From: Bacteroidales bacterium
GTDB lineage: Bacteria; Bacteroidota; Bacteroidia; Bacteroidales; WRLA01
Assembly: GCA_009777825.1 (NCBI GenBank)
Contig: WRLA01000014.1
Coordinates: 1-51,026 of the forward strand
Reading direction: 5' to 3'
DNA: 51,026 nt
Position numbers and translations under genes: made by a program. Below the pieces are notes generated by a model. That model ran no database searches. It worked only from the letters and a program-made list of their open reading frames with translations, and was not told the DNA's origin. Position 1 is the first letter of the stretch. The number at the start of each line of letters is the position of its first letter. Shown here piece by piece: positions 1-7,508 of the stretch.

Positions 1-40
1 CTTCAGAGCTACGCTTAGGGGTATCACGGATGTGGACTTC

Positions 41-210
41 TTTATGTTCCGCTTAGTCAAGATTTACGCCTAACCTCCCCCCCCTCCCCACAACTTTTGC
101 GGGTGAGCCATGGAATACCTTAATCCAACAAATCAAAAAAGCAGCTTAGTGCAATTTGTCATACACCCTCTTCGGTCATTTTTTATGTTCCGATTAGTCA
201 AGATTTACGC
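41..210. repeat. 29-bp direct repeat pair
   Basis: The stretch at 41-69 recurs at 182-210 with a single mismatch; its core reads TTAGTCAAGATTTACGC. The copies are 141 bp apart in the same orientation, in a gene-free region. No coding sequence lies between them. They could be insertion scars or duplicated element ends; nothing in the sequence decides between these. A short motif at 152-169 (CAATTTGTCATACACCCT) is also found at the ends of the nested palindrome near 16.6-16.9 kb. Confidence 0.7.
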
Positions 211-221
211 ATGACAATGGC

Positions 222-253
222 AAAAAAAAGAAGCCGCCCTAAAGGCAGCTTCT
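222..253 (-). terminator. Intrinsic terminator of the candidate small RNA
   Basis: The arms 229-238 and 244-253 form a 10-bp stem with a 5-nt loop, followed on the minus strand by a run of eight T. One position pairs as a G-U wobble on the minus-strand RNA but would be a C-A mismatch on the plus-strand RNA. That indicates the minus strand is transcribed. Confidence 0.8.
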
Positions 254-346
254 CCCAACACTATGAAAAATTTTACGATTAGGAAAAAGCAAAACTGCCA
301 ACCATATCAGGTGTAGATGCAGTCTTCTCGCAAGACTTTTTCCATA
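222..346 (-). ncRNA. Candidate sigma-54-dependent small RNA
   Basis: A minus-strand transcript of about 120 nt is bounded by a sigma-54-type promoter (357-373) and a strong intrinsic terminator (222-253). Visible structure: a perfect 6-bp hairpin pairs 321-326 with 332-337 around a 5-nt loop. A GGAAAAAG/CTTTTTCC pair (about 337-344 with 282-289) can close a larger arm around it. The only ORF inside is 12 codons, starting near 343, with no ribosome-binding site. I do not recognise the RNA. The gene is inferred from promoter, structure and terminator only. Confidence 0.45.
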
Positions 347-356
347 TTCTTACCTT

Positions 357-373
357 ATGCAATAATCGTGCCA
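357..373 (-). promoter_or_regulatory. Sigma-54 (RpoN) type -24/-12 promoter
   Basis: The minus strand reads TGGCACGATTATTGCAT, an exact fit to the TGGCAC-N5-TTGCW consensus of sigma-54 promoters. It is the only such site I noticed in the window; all other convincing promoters have the TAnnTTTG box. It points into the candidate small RNA ending at 222. Confidence 0.55.
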
Positions 374-540
374 AAATGACGTGGAGACTGTTTTTTGTCA
401 TACCTGTCCACTCTTTTAGTTAAAGCAGGCTTTTAATTTTTATAACTTATTGATACTCAGTAATAATTTTTCTAAAATTCTATCAAAAGTTGTTGAAAAT
501 CTTTTTCGCCATTGCCTTGTGAAAATAGATTTGGCGGTGG

Positions 541-607
541 TTTGTTAGACAAAAAAATCATACTGTCATGAAAAACATGCTGCAAAAATACTACTTAGTT
601 GGTAATC
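541..607 (-). pseudogene. Footprint of an insertion-sequence transposase start
   Basis: On the minus strand, 607-562 carries TAAGTAGTATTTTTGCAGC followed directly by an ATG. This is nearly identical to the promoter and first codons of the transposase remnant at 32303-32331. The reading frame stops after six codons (M-F-F-M-T-V). It is a relic of the start of the same insertion-sequence family, with the rest of the element gone. Confidence 0.6.
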
Positions 608-661
608 ACAGAAGCGTCGGCTCATGTCCATCATTAAAATCACACTAAAATCACAGTTCAG

Positions 662-723
662 ACATTTTTTCAATTCCACTCCGCATTTTTTGTGGAACAG
701 TTGCGGTTCTGTCTTATATGGTG
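662..723 (-). repeat. Leader-type repeat, copy 1 (partial)
   Basis: The minus strand carries the block CATATAAGACAGAACCGCAA followed by CTGTTCC, then a GC-containing spacer reading GCGGAG. The same block occurs at about 17540-17592 and 38040-38083, where it lies upstream of minus-strand genes for secreted proteins. Here only this half is present and no gene follows on the minus strand, so it may be a leader stranded when its gene was lost. Confidence 0.6.
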
Positions 724-820
724 GGGCGGTCCCCCCGGCAAATCCATTTTTTTCAAATAATGATAAGAAAGTGAAACATAATAGCGGCTTTATATGAAAC
801 GGCTTTCGGTTTTATTTATG

Positions 821-827
821 TACTTTG
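821..827 (+). promoter_or_regulatory. Promoter -7 box for the AraC regulator
   Basis: TACTTTG fits the Bacteroidota -7 consensus TAnnTTTG. It leaves a 5' untranslated region of about 85-90 nt before the ATG at 920. Confidence 0.5.
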
Positions 828-919
828 CAAAATCTACACAAAAGTGCGAAAATATCATTAAAAAAGTACTAAATATTTAGTTAAAAAACGGAAATTATTA
901 ATTAAAAAACCGAAATACC

Positions 920-1792
920 ATGGAATTATGTCATGTTGAAGAACACACCTCTTGCTTTCAGTACAGTACTCACGATGCTGCTATAGAGATTATTGAATTG
1001 AAGAAAAATGAAAATTTTCAAATTCAATCAGATGCGAACCAAATTCTTTTTGTCATGCACGGCTTGTTTGACATCAGCGGCAAAAAGGTACGGGACAAGA
1101 AAATTCAAAAGGAAGAATCCATTTTAATCCCCCTACACAGTCCTTACGTCATTACAGCGATGGAGGCAGGGAGTTTTATGGTGATGAAATTAAATTTCAA
1201 CATCACCTTTTGCGACCGTTTGCCGTTGGAATTACTGTTGGAACTGCACGGGAAAATCAAAAAAGAGCCTGATACCATCGGACTGTTAGCGCCCAACATG
1301 CGGTTGACCAACTTGGTGAACATGATCAAAGAGTATATGGACGACGGGCTCAAATGCTCATTCTTCTTTGACATCAAGATACGCGAGTTTCTCTATTTGA
1401 TACGTGTGTATTACGACAAAACCGTCGTTTTCAACTTTTTCAAACCTATTTACAGCACCGATTTTGTCTTTTCCAACAACATTTACAAGAATTTGGACGA
1501 TGTAAAAACAGTGAAAGAGTTGGCAAGCGCGCTCAACTACAGCCTGTCGGGGTTTGAGAAGAAGTTTAAACGCGTTTTCAACGTCTCCCCTTATCAATGG
1601 ATGCAGGAGCAGAAAGCCAAAAAGATTTACCACGAAATCCATTGCAGTAAAAAAACCTTTACGGAGATGGCGTTCGAGTATGAATTCTCCTCCCCCGCCC
1701 ATTTCAACGTTTTCTGCAAACTCTTCTTCGGACAGACGCCCGGCGAGTTGAGAAAAGAGAATATGGAGCGCTCAGCGGTGTTGTTTACCTGA
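920..1792 (+). CDS. AraC family transcriptional regulator
   Basis: The protein has 290 residues. The C-terminal third (about 190-285) has the two helix-turn-helix units of the AraC/XylS DNA-binding domain; the second contains the family's F-S-S-x-x-x-F-N-x-F-C-K pattern, and P-G-E-L-R-K ends the domain. The N-terminal 150 residues look like a cupin-type sensor with no family-level identity. It stands alone, with a long upstream gene-free region and its own promoter. The target is unknown; no adjacent metabolic operon suggests a ligand. AraC proteins of this layout usually activate nearby or distant genes in response to a small molecule. Confidence 0.85.
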   Translation: MELCHVEEHTSCFQYSTHDAAIEIIELKKNENFQIQSDANQILFVMHGLFDISGKKVRDKKIQKEESILIPLHSPYVITAMEAGSFMVMKLNFNITFCDRLPLELLLELHGKIKKEPDTIGLLAPNMRLTNLVNMIKEYMDDGLKCSFFFDIKIREFLYLIRVYYDKTVVFNFFKPIYSTDFVFSNNIYKNLDDVKTVKELASALNYSLSGFEKKFKRVFNVSPYQWMQEQKAKKIYHEIHCSKKTFTEMAFEYEFSSPAHFNVFCKLFFGQTPGELRKENMERSAVLFT

Positions 1793-1817
1793 AAAAGCGT
1801 TGTTTCCAAAAAAAGCG

Positions 1818-1825
1818 TATCTTTG
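1818..1825 (+). promoter_or_regulatory. Promoter -7 box, DUF1573-yajC-coaE operon
   Basis: TATCTTTG is a perfect TAnnTTTG box, with a TTG-containing -33 region (GTTGTTT) about 20 bp upstream. The start codon follows about 30 bp downstream at 1856. Confidence 0.65.
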
Positions 1826-1855
1826 CACGGCTAAAATTAATAAGGTACATGTTTT

Positions 1856-2308
1856 ATGAAAGCTGTGTTTAGTATTCTGTTTTTTGCGACAGTATTGTTT
1901 TTTTCGGGATGTGGCGACGGCAAGAACGCCATCACAACCGACTTGATTGTCGTTCCGGCGACGGCGTCGGGCAAATCCACCGACAAATATCCCGTCATGG
2001 AGTTTGAGAAGACGTCGCACGACTTCGGGCAAATCATTCGGGGCGAAAGAGTCTCTTACCGCTTTAAATTCAAAAACATCGGGAAATTGCCGCTTATCAT
2101 CAGCGACGTACCGTCGTCATGCGGCTGCACCGTTCCCGAATTTTCCAAACTCCCCGTCTCGCCCGGCGAAGAAGGTTACGTGATGGTAACGTTCAACAGT
2201 CAAACAGAAAGCGGATACCGAGCAAAAACAGTTACCGTAATTTCTAACGGACAGCCCCGTAGTCAGACACTGACCATCAGCGCCAATGTCGTATCAGCAA
2301 ATCAATAA
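1856..2308 (+). CDS. DUF1573 domain lipoprotein
   Basis: The protein has 150 residues. A signal sequence ends in a lipobox (F-F-S-G-C, Cys19), so it is probably a lipoprotein of the periplasm or outer membrane. Residues 45-150 match DUF1573, an Ig-like (ASH/MSP-type) fold frequent in Bacteroidota: F-x-x-x-x-H-D-F-G near the start, then the family's S-S-C-G-C-T motif and a final V-x-F-N-S strand. It is first in an operon with yajC (19-bp gap) and coaE. Its molecular role is unknown. The DUF1573-yajC linkage is, to my knowledge, common in the order. Confidence 0.88.
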   Translation: MKAVFSILFFATVLFFSGCGDGKNAITTDLIVVPATASGKSTDKYPVMEFEKTSHDFGQIIRGERVSYRFKFKNIGKLPLIISDVPSSCGCTVPEFSKLPVSPGEEGYVMVTFNSQTESGYRAKTVTVISNGQPRSQTLTISANVVSANQ

Positions 2309-2327
2309 TTTTTTAAAATATTTTTAT

Positions 2328-2753
2328 ATGAAAACTTTTAATACGCTTCTGCTCATACAGTCAGCGCCGGCAGAAGGACAAAGTGAAGCCCCCGAACAAG
2401 TTGTTATTCAGCAAGGTGAATTTTCCGACCAAGGGACCACCACCACCCAGCCTGATGAGAATAATCCTATTCAGAATGGAGAGCAAAAAGGTACAAATTG
2501 GAGCAGTTACCTGTTCATCGGATTGATAATCGTTGTTTTTTACTTTTTCATGATTCGCCCACAGTCGAAACGTGCCAAAGAAGAACGCAAATTCCGCGAA
2601 GCGCTGAAAAAAGGCGATAAGGTGGTTACCATTGCGGGTATTCACGGGAAAATCCTCGAACTCGACGAGACAACCGCCGTGATAGAAACCGAAGGACAAG
2701 GGAAACTGAGAATCGAAAAAGCGGCAATTGCGAAGAACCAGGCGGCTCAGTAG
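2328..2753 (+). CDS. Preprotein translocase subunit YajC
   Basis: The protein has 141 residues. YajC is the small single-span membrane subunit that associates with SecDF-YajC at the Sec translocon. One transmembrane helix is visible at about residues 60-80 ([14 protein letters not shown]), followed by the diagnostic M-I-R-P-Q-S-K-R and the basic [14 protein letters not shown] domain. The open frame begins at 2286, inside the previous gene, but the ATG at 2328 is the sensible start. The 55-residue Gln/Glu/Pro-rich N-terminal extension before the helix is longer than in proteobacterial YajC. Confidence 0.93.
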   Translation: MKTFNTLLLIQSAPAEGQSEAPEQVVIQQGEFSDQGTTTTQPDENNPIQNGEQKGTNWSSYLFIGLIIVVFYFFMIRPQSKRAKEERKFREALKKGDKVVTIAGIHGKILELDETTAVIETEGQGKLRIEKAAIAKNQAAQ

Positions 2754-2767
2754 ATTCTTTCAATAAT

Positions 2768-3376
2768 ATGTTGAAAATCGCCATTACCGGAAATATCGGA
2801 AGCGGGAAATCCACCGTTGTGCGCTTTTTCAAAACGCTGGGCGTCCCGATCTTCTCCGCCGATGCAGCAGGACATCAGGCTCTGCTCCATCCCGACGTGA
2901 TGACCGCCCTGCATTCCGCTTTCGGCAACGCCGTCTTCGACGAAAACGGAACGCCGAACCGACAAAAAATCGGAGAAACCGTCTTTGCCAATCCGGATAA
3001 ACTGCAACAGTTGAACCAAATCGTCCACCCCGTCATCAAAAACGAGATATTGCAATGGTTTGAACAGCAGGAACCTAAAACGCCATACGTCCTCTGCGAA
3101 GCCGCCGTCCTTTTTGAAGCCGGTTTCGAAACGTTGTTCGACAAAATCATCACCGTCTCCGCCCCCGAAGCGCTACGAATAGAACGCATCGAAACCCGAG
3201 ACGGCATCCCCCAAACTGCCATCCGCCAACGCATGAACGCCCAAATAGACGAAAAGGTGAAAATCGCAAAAGCGGATTACCATATTATTAATGATGACGT
3301 GCAATCCGTGGTTTCGCAAGCGATTAATATCCATCTAAAAATCGTACCTTTGCACCCAAATTTTAAAAAACCATGA
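2768..3376 (+). CDS. coaE: Dephospho-CoA kinase
   Basis: The protein has 202 residues, the usual length. It phosphorylates the 3' hydroxyl of dephospho-CoA, the last step of coenzyme A synthesis. The Walker A motif G-N-I-G-S-G-K-S is at residues 8-15. The lid and CoA-binding segments (D-A-A-G-H; V-H-P-V; A-V-L-F-E-A-G) are intact. It lies 14 bp after yajC. Its stop overlaps the start of the broken DUF4159 gene by four bases (ATGA at 3373-3376), so the two were once translationally coupled. Confidence 0.95.
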   Translation: MLKIAITGNIGSGKSTVVRFFKTLGVPIFSADAAGHQALLHPDVMTALHSAFGNAVFDENGTPNRQKIGETVFANPDKLQQLNQIVHPVIKNEILQWFEQQEPKTPYVLCEAAVLFEAGFETLFDKIITVSAPEALRIERIETRDGIPQTAIRQRMNAQIDEKVKIAKADYHIINDDVQSVVSQAINIHLKIVPLHPNFKKP

Positions 3377-3561
3377 GCAGTTTTATTTCGCTGACAGTTT
3401 TCGCTGTATTGTTTTGTTTTAGTGGGACTTCCGGTGCGCAGTCGTCGCTGAAGGTCGGACTGATGAAGTACTCCGGCGGGGGCGATTGGTACGCCAATCC
3501 CACGTCGTTGCCCAATCTGATTGCTTTCTGTAACAGTCAGGTGGGCATGAACATCGAATAA
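3373..3561 (+). pseudogene. DUF4159 secreted protein, 5' fragment
   Basis: The 62-codon frame opens with a signal peptide and then a clear DUF4159 start (L-K-V-G-L-M-K-Y-S-G-G-G-D-W-Y-A-N-P-T-S). DUF4159 proteins normally run to about 200 residues or more. This one hits a TAA at 3559 after G-M-N-I-E, and only a few further in-frame codons resemble the family before the sequence becomes ParE-like. The function of DUF4159 is unknown. It was co-translated with coaE. Read as a 5' remnant after a deletion or replacement. Confidence 0.75.
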
Positions 3562-4059
3562 GAGCCTGTTACCATTCCCCAATATCTTCACCCTTTCGGT
3601 TACTTTCAGGCAGAGCGCTACAAGCAAACAATAAGACATGCTTTAGACTCGTTTCCCGATTTCTATTATGCATATCCCGAATGCCGCCACCTTGCCTCCA
3701 AAAGCCGTATGTACCGAAACATCATCCTCAACACTCACCTGATTATCTATCGGATTACCGACCAACGTATCGATGAGTTAGACGTCTTATTACTCGGCAA
3801 ACAACGCAGTTGCGGCCCGCGCATCACGGGAAGAGCGAATGTGAACTTTATCGAAAAACAGCCCGACCGCCTCGCCGTAAGAACCGTCGAATCGCACAGC
3901 GGGACGCTCAAAGTCTATTACGCCAAAACAGAGGACGCTTATTTCCAAAAAATAAACGGAAATACAATCCTAATGATAGCTCTCACAAAAAAGCGACGAC
4001 GATGGTTCGCAGACTTGTGGAATTACCCCGTAAACTTGCCTTTTTTCTCTAATGCGTAA
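3562..4059 (+). pseudogene. ParE/RelE-type toxin remnant fused to an unrelated fragment
   Basis: In frame after the TAA at 3561, codons to about 3785 read as the second half of a ParE-type toxin: F-G-Y-F-Q-A-E-R-Y-K-Q-T-I, then S-K-S-R-M-Y-R-N-I-I and L-I-I-Y-R-I-T-D-Q-R-I-D, the family's C-terminal core. The N-terminal strand and start codon are missing, so it cannot be an independent toxin. From about 3790 the frame enters a different sequence (A-N-V-N-F-I-E-K-Q-P-D-R-L-A), faintly like the C-terminus of YfhO-type membrane proteins; that resemblance is weak. The region is a mosaic of at least three gene pieces. Confidence 0.6.
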
Positions 4060-4263
4060 TTTGGGTTAAAAAGCGATACGCCTAAATCCGACATTTTCGG
4101 CAACTTTACAGTTATACTTCTCATAATTTTTATTTTTGCTGCAAGGATACTACTTTTCAGCGAAATATCGGGTCGCAAAAAAAACTTGATATTTTTTTTA
4201 CACATTCATAAAACAAATTGCCCATTTTTGCGTTGAATAATATAATTTGTATGTAGGATAGAT

Positions 4264-5130
4264 ATGAGGCAATTAAAAATCACAAAATCCATCACCAACA
4301 GAGGGGAGGCCTGTTTCGACAAGTATTTGCAGGACATCAGCCGCGAGCAGATGATTTCGCCCGAAGAGGAAGTGGTATTGGCAAAGCGCATCCGTGAAGG
4401 CGACCAGCGCGCTTTGGAGAAACTTTGTACTGCCAACCTCCGTTTTGTTGTTTCGGTGGCAAAGCAATATCAGAATCAGGGATTGAGCCTGCAAGACCTT
4501 GTCAATGAAGGAAATGTGGGACTAATAAAAGCGGCGAAACGTTTTGACGAGACCCGCGGATTTAAGTTTATCTCTTATGCCGTATGGTGGATTCGCCAAT
4601 CCATCTTGCAAGCCATTGCGGAACAGTCGCGTATGGTGCGTCTGCCGCTCAATCAGGTGGGCTTGCTCACACGAATACGCAAAGTCCAAGACCGTTTGGA
4701 ACAGGAATTTGAACGCGCCGCCTCCATCAACGAAATTGCCGAAAGGATGGATATGCCCACCGACAAAATCACGTCGGTGATGAAAGTTAACTCTACCTAC
4801 GTCTCTATGGACGCTCCGTTGGTGCAGGACGAAGAGACAAAACTGATAGACGTGTTTATGTCGGAAGACGCTCCCGAAACTGATGATAAACTGCTGAACG
4901 AATCCCTCACCATCGAGATAGAACGCTCATTAGCAACACTTTCCGATAAAGAGAGCATGATACTGAAAATGTTTTTCGGCTTGGGAACGCCCTACAGTTT
5001 TACCGTTGACGAGATTTCGCTGCACACCAATTTGAGCCGCGAGCGCGTCCGCCAGATTAAAGAGGGCGCGTTACGGAAACTCAAAAGCAACTACCGCAGC
5101 CGCTTACTGAAACATTATCTTGGCGAATAA
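4264..5130 (+). CDS. rpoD: Primary RNA polymerase sigma factor (sigma-70/RpoD)
   Basis: The protein has 288 residues, the short RpoD form typical of Bacteroidota, with no acidic region 1.1. It directs RNA polymerase to housekeeping promoters with the TAnnTTTG box seen throughout this window. Visible regions: the N-terminal M-R-Q-L-K-I-T-K-S tag; region 1.2 (about 18-50); region 2 with L-V-N-E-G-N-V-G-L-I-K-A and the promoter-melting helix F-I-S-Y-A-V-W-W-I-R-Q; region 3; and the region 4.2 helix-turn-helix L-S-R-E-R-V-R-Q-I-K-E. It leads an apparent operon with lolD and hutI (gaps of 12 and 19 bp). Confidence 0.96.
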   Translation: MRQLKITKSITNRGEACFDKYLQDISREQMISPEEEVVLAKRIREGDQRALEKLCTANLRFVVSVAKQYQNQGLSLQDLVNEGNVGLIKAAKRFDETRGFKFISYAVWWIRQSILQAIAEQSRMVRLPLNQVGLLTRIRKVQDRLEQEFERAASINEIAERMDMPTDKITSVMKVNSTYVSMDAPLVQDEETKLIDVFMSEDAPETDDKLLNESLTIEIERSLATLSDKESMILKMFFGLGTPYSFTVDEISLHTNLSRERVRQIKEGALRKLKSNYRSRLLKHYLGE

Positions 5131-5142
5131 CACCGAACCCGA

Positions 5143-5799
5143 ATGTCGCTGATTACCGCACAACACATTCATAAATCATACGGGAACCTTCACGTTCTCA
5201 ACGATGTTTCCGTTGACATTCACAAAGAAGAAATCGTGGCTATCACAGGCGCGTCGGGCGCCGGAAAATCAACATTGCTGCATATCTTGGGAACGTTGGA
5301 TAAAGCCGATTCGGGAACGCTCACCATCGAAAAGACAGAGGTGTTGCGCCTGTCGGACAAAAAGTTGTCGGCGTTCAGAAATAAAAATATCGGATTCGTC
5401 TTTCAGTTTCACCACCTGCTTCCCGAATTTACCGCTTTGGAAAATATCTGTATTCCGGCATTCATTGCAGGGCAAAAGAAAAAAGAGGCGATAGAAAAAG
5501 CCATGGAATTGCTTTGCTTGCTCAAAATCGAAGAGCGGGCAACTCACAAACCATCACAACTCAGCGGAGGCGAACAACAGCGCGTAGCCATCGCACGGGC
5601 ATTGATTAACAATCCCGCCATCATTTTGGCAGACGAGCCATCGGGAAACTTAGACAGCAAAAGCGCCCACGAACTGCATCAACTCTTTCTCGCTTTGCGG
5701 GAAAATCTGAAAAAAACCTTCGTCATCGTAACCCACAACACACAGTTGGCGCAGATGTCCGACCGTATTTTGGATATGAAAGACGGGAAAATCGTTTAA
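5143..5799 (+). CDS. lolD: Lipoprotein-releasing ABC transporter ATPase (LolD-like)
   Basis: The protein has 218 residues. It is the ATP-binding subunit of a MacB/LolCDE-type exporter, which in the Lol pathway extracts lipoproteins from the inner membrane. Motifs: Walker [10 protein letters not shown] (36-44), Q-loop [12 protein letters not shown] (characteristic of LolD/MacB), signature L-S-G-G-E-Q-Q-R, Walker B I-I-L-A-D-E-P, D-loop G-N-L-D, H-loop V-T-H-N. No permease gene is adjacent, so LolC/E must be encoded elsewhere. LolD is the best call; a MacB-type ATPase is the alternative. Confidence 0.88.
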   Translation: MSLITAQHIHKSYGNLHVLNDVSVDIHKEEIVAITGASGAGKSTLLHILGTLDKADSGTLTIEKTEVLRLSDKKLSAFRNKNIGFVFQFHHLLPEFTALENICIPAFIAGQKKKEAIEKAMELLCLLKIEERATHKPSQLSGGEQQRVAIARALINNPAIILADEPSGNLDSKSAHELHQLFLALRENLKKTFVIVTHNTQLAQMSDRILDMKDGKIV

Positions 5800-5818
5800 A
5801 AAGTAAATTAATTTCATC

Positions 5819-7075
5819 ATGATACAAGCATTTTACAACATAAAATCGCTCATTCAGGTAGAAACCCATCCTGTGGAGCGTGTTTGCGGCGCCGACATGG
5901 CGAAAATCAACACCATCGAAGAGGCTTTTTTGATAGTTAAAGACAAACTGATTGCCGGTTTCGGCAAAATGAAAGATTATCAAAAAACAATGCAACAGTA
6001 TGAAAATGAAGAAGAAATAAGAGAGTACGACCTCATGGGACGGATGGTTTCCCCCTCATATTGCGACTCGCACACCCATCTCGTCTATGCCGGCAGTCGG
6101 GAGATAGAATATATTGACAAGATACGCGGACTCTCCTACGAAGAGATCGCCAAGCGCGGCGGCGGCATCCTCAACTCGGCAAAACGACTACACGAAGCCT
6201 CCGAAGAAGAGTTAGTAGAGGCAGCGTGGAACCGCTTGGAAGAGATAAAATGGATGGGAACGGGCGCCGTAGAGATAAAAAGCGGCTACGGACTCTATCC
6301 GGAACAGGAACTGAAAATGCTGCGCGTGATACGTAAGTTACAGGAAATAAGTCCGTTGACCATACGCGCTACTTTCCTCGCCGCACATGCCATCCCCTTG
6401 GAATATCGCGGACGACAAGCCGAATATGTGGATATGATGATCAACGAAACACTCCCGATGGTCGCCGCCGAAGAGTTAGCCGACTATATAGACGTCTTTT
6501 GCGACAAAGGTTTCTTTACGGTGGAAGACACCGAACGCCTGCTGATGGCAGGGATGAAGTACGGACTGCGACCGAAAATCCATGCCAACGAATTGGATTT
6601 CAGCGGCGGCGTGCAGGCGGGCGTAAAATATAACGCACTCTCGGTTGACCATCTCGAATACATCGGCGACGACGAAATCGCCTGCCTGCTCGACAGCGAG
6701 ACCATGCCCACCATCCTGCCCGGCGCCGCCTTCTTCTTGGGAATGCCGCTCTCGCCTGCCCGTAAGATGATGGACGCCGGCTTGCCCGTAGCGCTCTCCA
6801 GCGACTACAATCCCGGAAGTTCCCCGTCGGGCAATATGCAGTTTGTCGCCTCTTTGGGATGTATCCGATACAAAATGCTCCCCGAAGAGGTCATCAACGC
6901 CACCACCATCAACACCGCCTACGCCATGGGCGTTCAAGACGAGCTAGGAAGCATCGCCAAAGGCAAACGCGCCAACTTCTTCATCACCGAACCCATCCCA
7001 ACATACCAATTCATGCCCTACGCCTACGGACATAATAAGGTAGAAAGCGTCGTGCTGAACGGAGAGGTGCAGTGA
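5819..7075 (+). CDS. hutI: Imidazolonepropionase
   Basis: The protein has 418 residues. It hydrolyses 4-imidazolone-5-propionate to N-formimino-L-glutamate, the third step of histidine breakdown. It belongs to the metal-dependent amidohydrolase superfamily: the first metal motif is D-S-H-T-H-L-V-Y-A-G near residue 82, followed by V-E-I-K-S-G-Y-G-L, A-T-F-L-A-A-H-A-I-P, K-I-H-A-N-E and S-S-D-Y-N-P-G-S, all typical of HutI. No other hut gene is present here, so the pathway is scattered or incomplete. It follows lolD by 19 bp. Confidence 0.95.
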   Translation: MIQAFYNIKSLIQVETHPVERVCGADMAKINTIEEAFLIVKDKLIAGFGKMKDYQKTMQQYENEEEIREYDLMGRMVSPSYCDSHTHLVYAGSREIEYIDKIRGLSYEEIAKRGGGILNSAKRLHEASEEELVEAAWNRLEEIKWMGTGAVEIKSGYGLYPEQELKMLRVIRKLQEISPLTIRATFLAAHAIPLEYRGRQAEYVDMMINETLPMVAAEELADYIDVFCDKGFFTVEDTERLLMAGMKYGLRPKIHANELDFSGGVQAGVKYNALSVDHLEYIGDDEIACLLDSETMPTILPGAAFFLGMPLSPARKMMDAGLPVALSSDYNPGSSPSGNMQFVASLGCIRYKMLPEEVINATTINTAYAMGVQDELGSIAKGKRANFFITEPIPTYQFMPYAYGHNKVESVVLNGEVQ

Positions 7076-7142
7076 AAGTTACGAGTGAGTACATTCTTGT
7101 TTTAGACTGGGAGACACAAGACTTTTAGACTTTTGCTATGTC

Positions 7143-7330
7143 TCATGTCGCACATCGCACATCGGATATCCACAACTCCCCACTCGTCGGGTTGTGATAC
7201 AGGATGATATTACTTTCCGTTACCAAATCTCCAATCCCTGTCGCCTGCGGTTGCCAAATCAAAATCGGGAAACCGTCATTGATGGGCGGGCTATAATCCA
7301 TCTTCCAAGCCAGAATAACTAAACCCTGAT
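7143..7330 (-). pseudogene. C-terminal remnant of a secreted protein with a T9SS-like tail
   Basis: The minus strand reads W-K-M-D-Y-S-P-P-I-N-D-G-F-P-I-L-I-W-Q, a common end of Bacteroidota repeat-containing secreted proteins. A decayed type IX sorting domain start follows (I-I-L-Y-H-N-P-T-S-G-E-L-W-I, normally Y-P-N-P-T), and a stop lies at 7143. The frame cannot be extended far upstream and has no start. It is a relic of a large surface protein. The rest of the 7076-7508 gap holds no gene. Confidence 0.55.
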
Positions 7331-7427
7331 GAGCGTATTACCCCCCTAACTCCGCAAAACGTTACCCCGTCGAGCGCAAAAAGATAAAAAAAGCGACATT
7401 ATATTTGGTAATGTTGTTTTTTTGTTT

Positions 7428-7435
7428 TACTTTTG
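7428..7435 (+). promoter_or_regulatory. Promoter -7 box upstream of the IS1634-type transposase
   Basis: TACTTTTG (a TAnnTTTG box with one extra base) lies about 75 bp before the transposase start. A perfect 12-bp palindrome, CACCTAATTAGGTG minus the outer pair, lies just after it at about 7441-7453 and could be an operator or part of the element end. Confidence 0.4.
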
Positions 7436-7508
7436 CAATCACCTAATTAGGTGATTTATTTATAAATTTGTTTCATTTAAAGTATTAGTTATCATATATT
7501 TACCGGAT

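Noticed and set aside
5143..5799. Macrolide exporter MacB ATPase instead of LolD
   Set aside because: No MacA/MacB partner is near and the size and motifs fit LolD; kept as an alternative only.
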